DNA of 64,000 bases, taken from assembly GCA_900538705.1 (NCBI GenBank), contig UPZG01000002.1:1-64000 (forward strand), in the 5' to 3' direction. Both the position numbers and the translations under genes were made by a program. This document shows positions 16,849-24,988 of this stretch, in pieces; the stretch's first letter is position 1; each line of letters begins with the position of its first letter. Origin of the DNA: an uncultured Porphyromonadaceae bacterium (GTDB lineage: Bacteria; Bacteroidota; Bacteroidia; Bacteroidales; Barnesiellaceae_A). Below the pieces are notes generated by a model that was not told the DNA's origin, made no database searches, and saw only the letters and a list, made by a program, of their open reading frames with translations.

Positions 16849-19272
16849 ATGCGCCATACAACTGCCACACGCCATACATACCACGAACGACACACCGGCA
16901 TACAGTTCTTCGCAACAACTCCCAGTATCACCAGAGCAACTGCGCTCATTGTTATTTTTTTATTACTCCCAATATTCTCTTTTGCCCGTGTCTGCACCCT
17001 ATCAGGGTGTATAGCCACTCCCGACGGTAAACCCCTTGCCGGCTGTTCGGTCATACTCTATGCTGCCGACAACGATACCATTCCAGTTGCAGGTATCGGC
17101 AGCAACTCATCAGGCCACTACACCCTACAAGCCACAACCGGCCAATACAAACTACGAGCCTCTTACATTGGCAAAAACACCGTGTGGCAACACATCAACC
17201 TTACTACCGACACAGCTACCGATACCATATACATGGCCGCCAACGACTACCACTCGCACGAGGTCACCATCACCGCCTGCTGCATTGGCTACCGCAACAA
17301 TGGCAATATCGTGGTAAACATCCCCGGCAATCCATTTGCCCTTAACTCCACTCCCTATGAGATGCTCTACAAGATACCAGGGACATGGGGACTGACAATC
17401 TACGGAGAAGAAATCACTCGTTTATACATAAACGATATAGAGCAACAGATATCCTAAGAAGATATAGCTACACTACTCAAAAGCCTCGACATCAATCAAG
17501 TGGCAAGCATCGAGGTTATCCCTGCCGATACGCAACATCACAATTTGGGTAAAGGAGCTTTACGCATCACTCTCAGGGCGCCCTGCGACGACGGTCTCCT
17601 TATATCGGCAGGCTACACCCCTTCTTTCGACTTTGGCATTCCTTTCTCTCACGACATTTCCCTCAATGCGGCAGCGCGCTATAAAAAACTGTTCTCACAC
17701 ACAACCGTCAACCTTTCCATAAATCCTAACGGCACCGACCAGCTGCACCGCGACCTTTCCCGAAACTATTTCGATGGTACTACCCGACAGAACTCCTGCA
17801 ACAGTAGCCACTGGAGTAATAACATTCTTATAAACCAATCGCTCATCTACGAAATCGATTCTACAAACATCCTACAGGCCAACTTCAACGCTCGCCTACA
17901 ACCACGCGACACAAAATGGGAAGAGAGCAAAGAGCTACTCAATACCACCCCCTTCCTATACCCCGACTCTTCGCGCACTGATTGGCTACAGACACAACAC
18001 AATTATAGTGCATACGCCTCATACCGACATCTTTTCGATAACAAAGGCTCAAAAATCGAAGCCTCTCTCCACTATTTCCGCCACGACCTCTCGCGGCAAA
18101 AAAGTCAACAAGCCTTATACCCCGACAGCCTCCATCAGTTTGCCTATCGACGCGACAAAAAGAGCGATGCCATAAACCCCGCCATCGATGCCGTTATAGC
18201 TCTGCCATACAAGCTGATACTCCAAACGGGATTGCAATATATCTACACCCGTAAAAACAACAATCACCTACAACGCCAATCTCTTCTCGCAGACTACAAC
18301 TTCCTCCACCAAAGTAGCGAGCACTTCGCCTCGTTTCATGCCGGTCTTAGCGGCCAATACAGGCGCCTGCACTTCACTGCCTCGCTCCTGTTACAATACA
18401 TCCATAGCACAAGCATCTTCGGCGACCAGGGCAATGCACTCACATACAACGACTTTATCGCAGCCCCCATGCTGCAACTCCATTTCGACGAGAATTGTGA
18501 AAAGGGCTATGCTACTACCCTCACATTCACAACAATCCCCACAATACCCATGCCCGACATGCTCCACCCATTCACATACAAAATAGGCGAATACTCCTAT
18601 TTTACAGGCAACAGCAACCTACACACGGCCTATAACTACTCATTAAAATTACAACAACAGCTCTTCGGCGACCTCACCTTCATCCTTCATGCACATTGGC
18701 AACCTCAGGCTTTAGACCGCACCATCTCCATTGCCAACGACGGACGCAGCATCATATACAGCTATCAGAACTACGGAAAAGCCGCGCAATACAGCACCTC
18801 TCTCCTCTATAACCGTTCCCTTTTCCCCTGCTGGCATATCAAAGCCGAAGCTACTCTCACACACAGTCGCTACGACTCTCACTCTATTGGTTCGGTCTGC
18901 CATCTATCAGGCAACATACAACTCACCAACAGTTTCAGCTGGGGCAACGGATGGACAGCCAGCCTCTACGCCAGCTACCGCAGTAGTCAACGCACACTCT
19001 ATACTCTCTACGGTAGCGGCTATGGTGTATCGGGCACAATAGGGAAAAGCTTTTTTAACGACAGACTATCCCTACGCTTAGAAGCTACCGACTTCATTAC
19101 CGATTTTACCGACAGCAGCACCACCTACCTCAACCACTATACGCTGCAAGAAATCAACGACAACAATCAACGAAGTTTCGGGCTTAATATCGTCTACCGA
19201 TTTGGCATCGGCAATAAGGAGATAAAAGGCTGCGAAGTAATCGACGGCAATGCCGACCTTCGTGCCATGTAA
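16849..19272 (+). pseudogene. Outer-membrane beta-barrel protein gene, interrupted by one in-frame TAA
   Basis: Two open frames, 16849-17457 and the rest up to 19272, lie in the same reading frame and are separated only by the TAA at 17455-17457. Read through, they give ~807 residues. There is a signal segment (ATALIVIFLLLPIFSFA), a carboxypeptidase-regulatory-like domain (GCSVILYAADNDTIPVAG, LRASYIGKNTVW), a plug-like segment (MLYKIPGTWGLTIYGEE) and a long barrel. It aligns throughout with the intact paralogues at 19869 and 22273; the stop falls just after LYINDIEQQIS, where the paralogues read on through KIYIDGQE. The downstream part has no close start codon and would lack a signal peptide. 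The upstream promoter is intact, so the lesion is probably recent, if it is not a sequencing error. Confidence 0.8.
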
Positions 19273-19303
19273 CCCTCATATACCACCCCAACCATACACT
19301 CAG

Positions 19304-19432
19304 CTATGAATCCATGATGTAGCCCCACTCCCAATCGGCCACATCAATACCGTCTCTATCCCATCGAAATCGCTCACATTTCTGCTCTATACGCCTCGTA
19401 TACCTCAACCAATCTTGGCCTGATATTGTTAT
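19304..19432 (-). pseudogene. Remnant: C-terminal 42 codons of an unidentified protein
   Basis: On the minus strand, an open frame with no start codon reads ...QDWLRYTRRIEQKCERF and ends GIDVADWEWGYIMDS before TAG at 19306-19304. The high content of Trp, Tyr and Asp and the absence of low-complexity sequence suggest a real protein C-terminus rather than chance. Upstream (towards higher coordinates) the frame is closed by TGA and no continuation is evident. I do not recognise the family. Confidence 0.35.
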
Positions 19433-19491
19433 TCACAGAATGCGACAAATTTCCTGCTTCTATTATAAACCGTAAAAATATTGCAATAATA

Positions 19492-19523
19492 TTTGCTTTT
19501 AACAAAACATTTACTTACATTCG
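19492..19523 (+). promoter_or_regulatory. Promoter ahead of the truncated maturase-like ORF
   Basis: TTTG at 19492-19495, a 20-base spacer, and TACATTCG at 19516-19523 (one mismatch to TAnnTTTG). The ATG is 30 bases further on. Confidence 0.55.
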
Positions 19524-19552
19524 CAACAATAGATTAAAAAAATCTCACCGCC

Positions 19553-19720
19553 ATGAAAACGAGCCAATACAACTTCATTACACCTTACAATACACAAGGA
19601 AAAGTCTTGTACAATATCGTCTTCATGAATTATACACAGATTGACACAAAGTTCTTGACAGATTATCTTGTTACAAACATAAAACAGATGATACAACAAT
19701 CGCAACAACAAATACTATGA
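19553..19720 (+). pseudogene. 55-codon stump resembling the N-terminus of a radical-SAM/SPASM peptide maturase
   Basis: The ORF begins MKTSQYNFITPYNTQGKVLY and ends QMIQQSQQQIL before TGA. Many Bacteroidetes radical-SAM peptide maturases start with a K-x-S-x-Y-N...LYN pattern, followed by a segment around an Ile-Asp pair; here it is TQIDTKF. The radical-SAM CxxxCxxC core, expected after ~80-100 residues, is absent because the frame stops at 55 codons. The context (barrel proteins, C39 exporter, HlyD-like adaptor) fits a RiPP or secreted-peptide locus. It could instead be an independent small protein; family assignment is from pattern memory, not a search. Confidence 0.4.
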
Positions 19721-19868
19721 CCTATTCATAAAGCATAAATCGTAGTCATTCATTACTATATACAAAAACATACGACTGTATAAAATATTTTAATTTTTCA
19801 TGTTACATATTAGCCGGTTATTTGTCTTGTATATATAGACTTCTCTTTATTTACGAAAATAGACAATT

Positions 19869-22220
19869 ATGATACGCCGTTTTTTACTCCCCGTTTGTTT
19901 TGTTGTTGCGACTGCAGCCTCGGCCTACACCCTGCAAGGTACCATCGTTACGACCGACCGAAACCCCATGCCGGGAGCTTCGGTAGTACTCTTTACCACG
20001 GACAACGACAGCGTACCCGTAGCCGGGACAAGCTGCAACGAACAGGGGGCCTATCTGCTGCAAGCCGACAAAGGGTCTTATCGTCTGCGTGCCTCTTTCA
20101 TAGGAATGAAAACGGCGTGGCACAACGTAACGCTCTCACAAGATACCCGCTTAGACACCATCGTGATGCAAACCGACACCCTGCTCACCCAAGAAGTTAC
20201 CGTAACGGCCCACTTCGTGAAACACGCGCCCAACAGCATCACCATTTCGATGCAGGGAAACCCCATCGCTCGCAACTCATCGGCCTACGACATGCTCTAT
20301 AAACTGCCCGGCATGTACGGGCTGACCATCTACGGCCGTGCTGTCTCAAAAATATACATCGACGGTCAGGAAGTCCCGTCGGATATTGCCGCCTCAATGA
20401 TGCAGTCGATGCGTGCCGAAGATGTGGAGAGCTTCGAACTGATACCCATTGCTGGAATAGAATATGGAGCTACCACTGAGGGCAGCGTGCTACGCATAAA
20501 ACTGAAAAAAAAGCTGGATAACGGAGCCATTGTAAACATAACAGCAGCAGAGGAAATGGCAAAGCAATCTATTTGTTCGTATCCTTACTTATATGTCATG
20601 GCGAAGTTAGGGAAAGTAGAATCGGTTACCTCTTTCTCCTACAACGACTACATGAGGCACCCTTATGAAAAAAGAAGTACATATACGTACAATGATGGAA
20701 GTCATGTAAAGTTCACAAACCAGATAGAACCGTGGCAACACACTCATAATTACGTTGTTTACCAAACACTTACGTACAACATAAACAAGCATCACAAAAT
20801 AGGTGGACGTTTCAATTTCTATTGGCGCCCCACCGGGAACAGCCGAAATCATACCGTATATACCGAAAATACATCGAAGCTGCTTTTCCCTGAGAGTATC
20901 GATATGAGTACGAATGATTTTTATAGAGAATATATGGGGTATGTATTCTATCAATGGAATATCGACGAACGAGGTTCCTTTCTGAAAGCCGACTTGCAAT
21001 ATCTGAATGCCGTACAACATACAAAGACGTCGATGAACAGTATATTTGCCGGCGGCGCCGTACAGGATATTTATACCGATAATCCCATCAATCAAGCCGT
21101 AATATATCCACAAATACAGTTTTTGAAACGATTTGCCAACAAGATGGCATTGGGCGCCGGTCTAAAATACCTGAACACAAATCGCGAAAACATCTATTAC
21201 GAACTACTGCAAACAGATAATACACCAGTAAACAGCACAATATCACCTTATAAATACACAGAAAATCTCTATTCTGCATACGTAAAACTATCGGGAGTGT
21301 TATTCGATGAAAACTTTTACTATGAAGCAGGAGTAGGTATCGAGCATATCGATACTCGTCACAACTTCTCTACCGACGACCCCGACACACACTTCCGTTC
21401 TACCGGCGTATTCCCTTTTGCAGCCATGCAATATAATTTCGACAGCCGCAAAGGGCACCGCCTGACACTCACATACTCACCCTATTCGAGATACCCGTTG
21501 GGGAAAAGCCTCAATCCAACACCCGAACGTACAGGCACTTACAGCTTTTATGTGGGCAATCCTTACTTAAAAGCCCCCTATAACCACCGTCTGCAACTGC
21601 AACAGACGCTATGGAACAACTTTACCATCAGCCTGTCAGGATCTTGGCAAATCAATCCTGTTGCTTCGTACGATTCGATTGGGTCTGACAGCCAAACCAT
21701 ATATCGCACAAGCGAAAACTTCGGCAGCTACAATAAATACTCATTAGACTTATATTATAACAAGATGCTCTTAAAATGGCTACACGTAAATGCCCAAAGT
21801 GGTATCGTGTGTAACCATGAAAACTCTCGGCAGTATGGGAAACACACCTATTGGAACGGCTATGCCAATGCCTGGTTTACATTGATGTTCCCAAAGAATT
21901 GGCAAATAAGCCTGGGCGCATTCTTTTCTGGCGAAGAGCATCGGTATAATTACGTAAGTTATCCTTTCGCAGGCGCGACTTTTGCCGCAGGCAAGGGTCT
22001 GTTCAATAACAGCCTGTATATACATATTCAACTCAATAACCTTCTCAGGATGGAACAAACATCTCGTTCTTATTATGACAATTATTTTGCAACAACGGCA
22101 AGTGATGTACATGTATTCAATGTTTCGCTCAACATCCGCTATACTTTCAATATAGGTAAAAAAGAAATCAAGGTACGCGAAGTAAAAACCGACGGATTGG
22201 CTATTGAAAGAACTCAATAA
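19869..22220 (+). CDS. Outer-membrane beta-barrel protein with carboxypeptidase-regulatory-like N-domain (paralogue A)
   Basis: 783 residues. The signal peptide is MIRRFLLPVCFVVATAASA. Residues ~21-100 form a CarboxypepD_reg-like beta-sandwich (GASVVLFTTDNDSVPVAG, LRASFIGMKTAWHNVTL). Residues ~100-200 form a plug-like segment (DMLYKLPGMYGLTIYGRA, VESFELIPIAGIEYG). The rest is a ~20-strand barrel rich in aromatic alternation, ending with a Tyr-Phe strand and the tail IERTQ. This is the TonB-receptor-like OMP_b-brl group. No TonB box is obvious, so export or a surface role with the downstream C39 transporter is as likely as import. Residues ~35-133 are encoded by a block almost identical to the next gene. 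Confidence 0.88.
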   Translation: MIRRFLLPVCFVVATAASAYTLQGTIVTTDRNPMPGASVVLFTTDNDSVPVAGTSCNEQGAYLLQADKGSYRLRASFIGMKTAWHNVTLSQDTRLDTIVMQTDTLLTQEVTVTAHFVKHAPNSITISMQGNPIARNSSAYDMLYKLPGMYGLTIYGRAVSKIYIDGQEVPSDIAASMMQSMRAEDVESFELIPIAGIEYGATTEGSVLRIKLKKKLDNGAIVNITAAEEMAKQSICSYPYLYVMAKLGKVESVTSFSYNDYMRHPYEKRSTYTYNDGSHVKFTNQIEPWQHTHNYVVYQTLTYNINKHHKIGGRFNFYWRPTGNSRNHTVYTENTSKLLFPESIDMSTNDFYREYMGYVFYQWNIDERGSFLKADLQYLNAVQHTKTSMNSIFAGGAVQDIYTDNPINQAVIYPQIQFLKRFANKMALGAGLKYLNTNRENIYYELLQTDNTPVNSTISPYKYTENLYSAYVKLSGVLFDENFYYEAGVGIEHIDTRHNFSTDDPDTHFRSTGVFPFAAMQYNFDSRKGHRLTLTYSPYSRYPLGKSLNPTPERTGTYSFYVGNPYLKAPYNHRLQLQQTLWNNFTISLSGSWQINPVASYDSIGSDSQTIYRTSENFGSYNKYSLDLYYNKMLLKWLHVNAQSGIVCNHENSRQYGKHTYWNGYANAWFTLMFPKNWQISLGAFFSGEEHRYNYVSYPFAGATFAAGKGLFNNSLYIHIQLNNLLRMEQTSRSYYDNYFATTASDVHVFNVSLNIRYTFNIGKKEIKVREVKTDGLAIERTQ
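19974..20269 (+). repeat. 296-base direct repeat, copy 1
   Basis: This block is identical to 22381-22676 (offset 2407) apart from one base (G at 20000, A at 22407) by my reading. It encodes the regulatory-like domain and the start of the plug segment. Flanking sequence on either side diverges strongly. Confidence 0.9.
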
Positions 22221-22272
22221 TCAAAGTTGATTCATCGCAAAAATCGATTATAAACACCCCAACATATATCCT

Positions 22273-24633
22273 ATGAAACATCTCAGCATCCTACTCTTCT
22301 TCACTCTTGCAATAGCTCTCCCCGCCTCGGCCCACACCCTGCAAGGCACCGTCGTTACGGCCGACCGGGAGGCTATGCCTGGAGCTTCGGTAGTACTCTT
22401 TACCACAGACAACGACAGCGTACCCGTAGCCGGGACAAGCTGCAACGAACAGGGGGCCTATCTGCTGCAAGCCGACAAAGGGTCTTATCGTCTGCGTGCC
22501 TCTTTCATAGGAATGAAAACGGCGTGGCACAACGTAACGCTCTCACAAGATACCCGCTTAGACACCATCGTGATGCAAACCGACACCCTGCTCACCCAAG
22601 AAGTTACCGTAACGGCCCACTTCGTGAAACACGCGCCCAACAGCATCACCATTTCGATGCAGGGAAACCCCATCGCCCGCAACTCGACAGCCTACGATAT
22701 GCTCTACAAGCTACCCGGCATGTACGGGCTGACCATCTACGGCCGCACTGTCTCGAAAATATACATCGACGGTCAGGAAACAGACATGAACGCCGCCACA
22801 GCAATGCTGAAAAGTTTACAAGCCGAAGACGTAGAGAGTTTCGAGCTCATTCCCATCGCCAATGCCGAATACGGTGCCACCACCGAAGGTAGCGTACTGC
22901 GCATAAAACTGAAGAAAAAACGCGAAGACGGAGCCAACATATTTGTATATGCCCAAGGGAAATATCCCTACGAAGGAAAAACCGTCGATTCTTCCTATGG
23001 TGTCACCTCTATGGCAAAAATCGGGAAAGTAGAATCTTTCACCTTCGTCGGGTTCGACAACGAGCATACGTGGCCTACGCACAGTTACAGTACTCGTGTA
23101 TATAACGACAACACGATAGTCGAAGCACAATCCGAGCGATTGTCAGGAAACCGTTATAACAAACTATACGTACAACAAACCCTGCGCTACAATATCAACA
23201 AACATCACATGATTGGAGGCAGATTCCACCTTTCATGGCATCCCAAAGCCTATGCCACGAGCGACATTCTCTATACAAAAAATACCACATCCTTGATATT
23301 CCCTCAAAAAAGCGAAAGCAAATACGAGACATTCTACCGCTACATACAGGGATACGCCTACTACACGTGGTTGCTCGACGACCGCGGCTCAGCTCTAAGC
23401 GCCACATTCCAATACTACCGAGCCAATCAAGGGAACCTCAGCACCTATACAAGTTTCTTCGAGAACGATTCCACCGAAACGATACGGAGCCCATACCCCA
23501 CCTCTTATGCCGTCTATTATCCGTCTATACAATTTGTAAAACAATTTGCCAACGGCATGGGCTTACAAATCGGATTCCGCTACCTGCACACCGATGGCGA
23601 TATGTCACGTGAAGAGACAACTACCACCACATCACATCAAGATGCCATAACAATAAACGAATACAAACCTTATACTTTCGACGAGGACCTGTATTCGGCA
23701 TACGCCCAATTTGCAGGTTCTCTCTTCAACAAGAAACTTTCATACCTACTGGGGCTCACGGTACAACATGTCGATACACGGCACAGATTCTCTTACAACG
23801 ACCCTGCCACACTCTTCCGCTCCACCGGTGTATTTCCATCGGTAACCCTGCAATACACCCATAAAAACAACTACACATCCGTTACATACTCGCCATACAC
23901 CAATTATCCCACCGGATACAACCTAAACTCCACACCTTACAGGACCGGAACTTACAGCTACTGGCAAGGCAACCCCAATTTGAAAGCCCCGTATAACCAC
24001 CGGCTGCAACTGCAACAATCGTTGTGGAACTGTTTGTCATTCACCCTCAACGGTACATGGATAGTCAATCCCGTCGCATCACTCTATACAATAGGCGACG
24101 ACAGACAAACCATTTACGAGACACTCGAAAACTTCGGTAATTACGACACATACAGACTCAATGTCAGTTTCTCTAAAATGGTTACAAAATGGCTGCACAT
24201 CAACGCCAACGGTTCTACATGGTGCAACTACGAAAACTCCCGTCAATATGGCAAGCACACCTATTGGAGCGGTAGCGTAAACCTCAGTGCAACAGCCATG
24301 TTACCCAAAGATTGGAGAATATACATAGGCAGCGGTTTCAGCGGCGAAGAGCGTCAATACAACGTCATTACCTATCCACACGTAAGCGTAAACTTTTATC
24401 TACAGAAATCGCTTTTGGACGACAAACTTACTCTTCGGCTCGATGTCTGCAACATACCCGCCATGGATATAACCACCCGCTCCGATTATAGCGAGTATTA
24501 TCTCATCAACCAAAGTAACAGTTACCGCATGTTTGCCGGCATTTCAGTCTATTACTCATTCGATATAGGCAAGAAAAACGTCAAGGTACGCGAAGTAAAC
24601 ACCGACAGATTGGCTATTGAGAGAACTCAATAA
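22273..24633 (+). CDS. Outer-membrane beta-barrel protein with carboxypeptidase-regulatory-like N-domain (paralogue B)
   Basis: 786 residues. The signal peptide is MKHLSILLFFTLAIALPASA. Domain order is as in the preceding gene: beta-sandwich (~22-100), plug-like segment (~100-200) and barrel to the C-terminus, again ending in IERTQ. The N-terminal domain is practically identical to paralogue A, while the barrel has diverged in most loops but keeps motifs such as NPNLKAPYNHRLQLQQSLWN and ENSRQYGKHTYW. It follows paralogue A by 52 bases, and the short spacers after the two genes resemble each other, so the pair arose by tandem duplication. Likely co-transcribed with A. Confidence 0.88.
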   Translation: MKHLSILLFFTLAIALPASAHTLQGTVVTADREAMPGASVVLFTTDNDSVPVAGTSCNEQGAYLLQADKGSYRLRASFIGMKTAWHNVTLSQDTRLDTIVMQTDTLLTQEVTVTAHFVKHAPNSITISMQGNPIARNSTAYDMLYKLPGMYGLTIYGRTVSKIYIDGQETDMNAATAMLKSLQAEDVESFELIPIANAEYGATTEGSVLRIKLKKKREDGANIFVYAQGKYPYEGKTVDSSYGVTSMAKIGKVESFTFVGFDNEHTWPTHSYSTRVYNDNTIVEAQSERLSGNRYNKLYVQQTLRYNINKHHMIGGRFHLSWHPKAYATSDILYTKNTTSLIFPQKSESKYETFYRYIQGYAYYTWLLDDRGSALSATFQYYRANQGNLSTYTSFFENDSTETIRSPYPTSYAVYYPSIQFVKQFANGMGLQIGFRYLHTDGDMSREETTTTTSHQDAITINEYKPYTFDEDLYSAYAQFAGSLFNKKLSYLLGLTVQHVDTRHRFSYNDPATLFRSTGVFPSVTLQYTHKNNYTSVTYSPYTNYPTGYNLNSTPYRTGTYSYWQGNPNLKAPYNHRLQLQQSLWNCLSFTLNGTWIVNPVASLYTIGDDRQTIYETLENFGNYDTYRLNVSFSKMVTKWLHINANGSTWCNYENSRQYGKHTYWSGSVNLSATAMLPKDWRIYIGSGFSGEERQYNVITYPHVSVNFYLQKSLLDDKLTLRLDVCNIPAMDITTRSDYSEYYLINQSNSYRMFAGISVYYSFDIGKKNVKVREVNTDRLAIERTQ
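22381..22676 (+). repeat. 296-base direct repeat, copy 2
   Basis: Partner of 19974-20269, with a single visible base difference. Homologous recombination between the copies would delete one barrel and fuse the N-domain of A to the barrel of B. Confidence 0.9.
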
Positions 24634-24689
24634 ACAAAACCTAAGCATCGCAAAAAATTAATCATAACTCGTCCTCGTCCTATGCCGTA

Positions 24690-24927
24690 ATGAAGCTCCC
24701 TGCCTTCTCATCGCTGCTCTTGCGGTCGCGATATCGACCTGCACGTCGCCTGGTGAAGCCATTACAATCACGCAGCGATATACACCGAAGAGGGAAAAGG
24801 ATTAGAGTACACCCCATCGTCGGTACAAAATACGGAACTACAACAAAGAGAACGCATTACACACTATGTTAAAGAAAAAAACTACCGATACGCCATAAAA
24901 CTCAGACATATAAAACACAAGCAATAA
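24690..24927 (+). pseudogene. Frame-shifted remnant of a small exported protein
   Basis: ATG AAG CTC CCT GCC TTC opens in one frame. A hydrophobic signal-like run with a Cys (LLIAALAVAISTC, ~24704-24742) continues in a second frame. A third frame gives YTEEGKGLEYTPSSVQNTEL and ends KLRHIKHKQ before TAA at 24925. Joined, these would make a ~75-residue lipoprotein-like product. No single frame encodes it. The reconstruction is tentative. Confidence 0.25.
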
Positions 24928-24958
24928 AGATACGATAACAAAATAAATCGTATCTTTA
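24925..24958. promoter_or_regulatory. 12-bp inverted repeat ahead of the C39 exporter gene
   Basis: TAAAGATACGAT (24925-24936) and ATCGTATCTTTA (24947-24958) are exact inverted copies around a 10-base AT-rich loop. The right arm contains TATCTTTA, a near -7 box, placing it within a possible promoter. No T-run follows, so it is more like an operator than a terminator. Confidence 0.45.
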
Positions 24959-24988
24959 TGCACCTTGCACTATAACCTAAAAAACAAG

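Larger units (their letters stand above)
19273..19868. other. Gene-remnant spacer between barrel genes
   Basis: This stretch holds a minus-strand C-terminal protein remnant (19304-19432) and a truncated maturase-like ORF with its own promoter (19492-19720), listed separately. The last 150 bases are AT-rich and carry no recognisable gene. Confidence 0.5.
24634..24988. other. Spacer with degenerate coding and a palindrome ahead of the ABC exporter
   Basis: It begins with sequence resembling the spacer between paralogues A and B, then holds a frame-shifted small-protein remnant (24690-24927) and an inverted repeat (24925-24958). No intact gene is seen, and in particular no peptide with a Gly-Gly leader. 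Confidence 0.5.
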
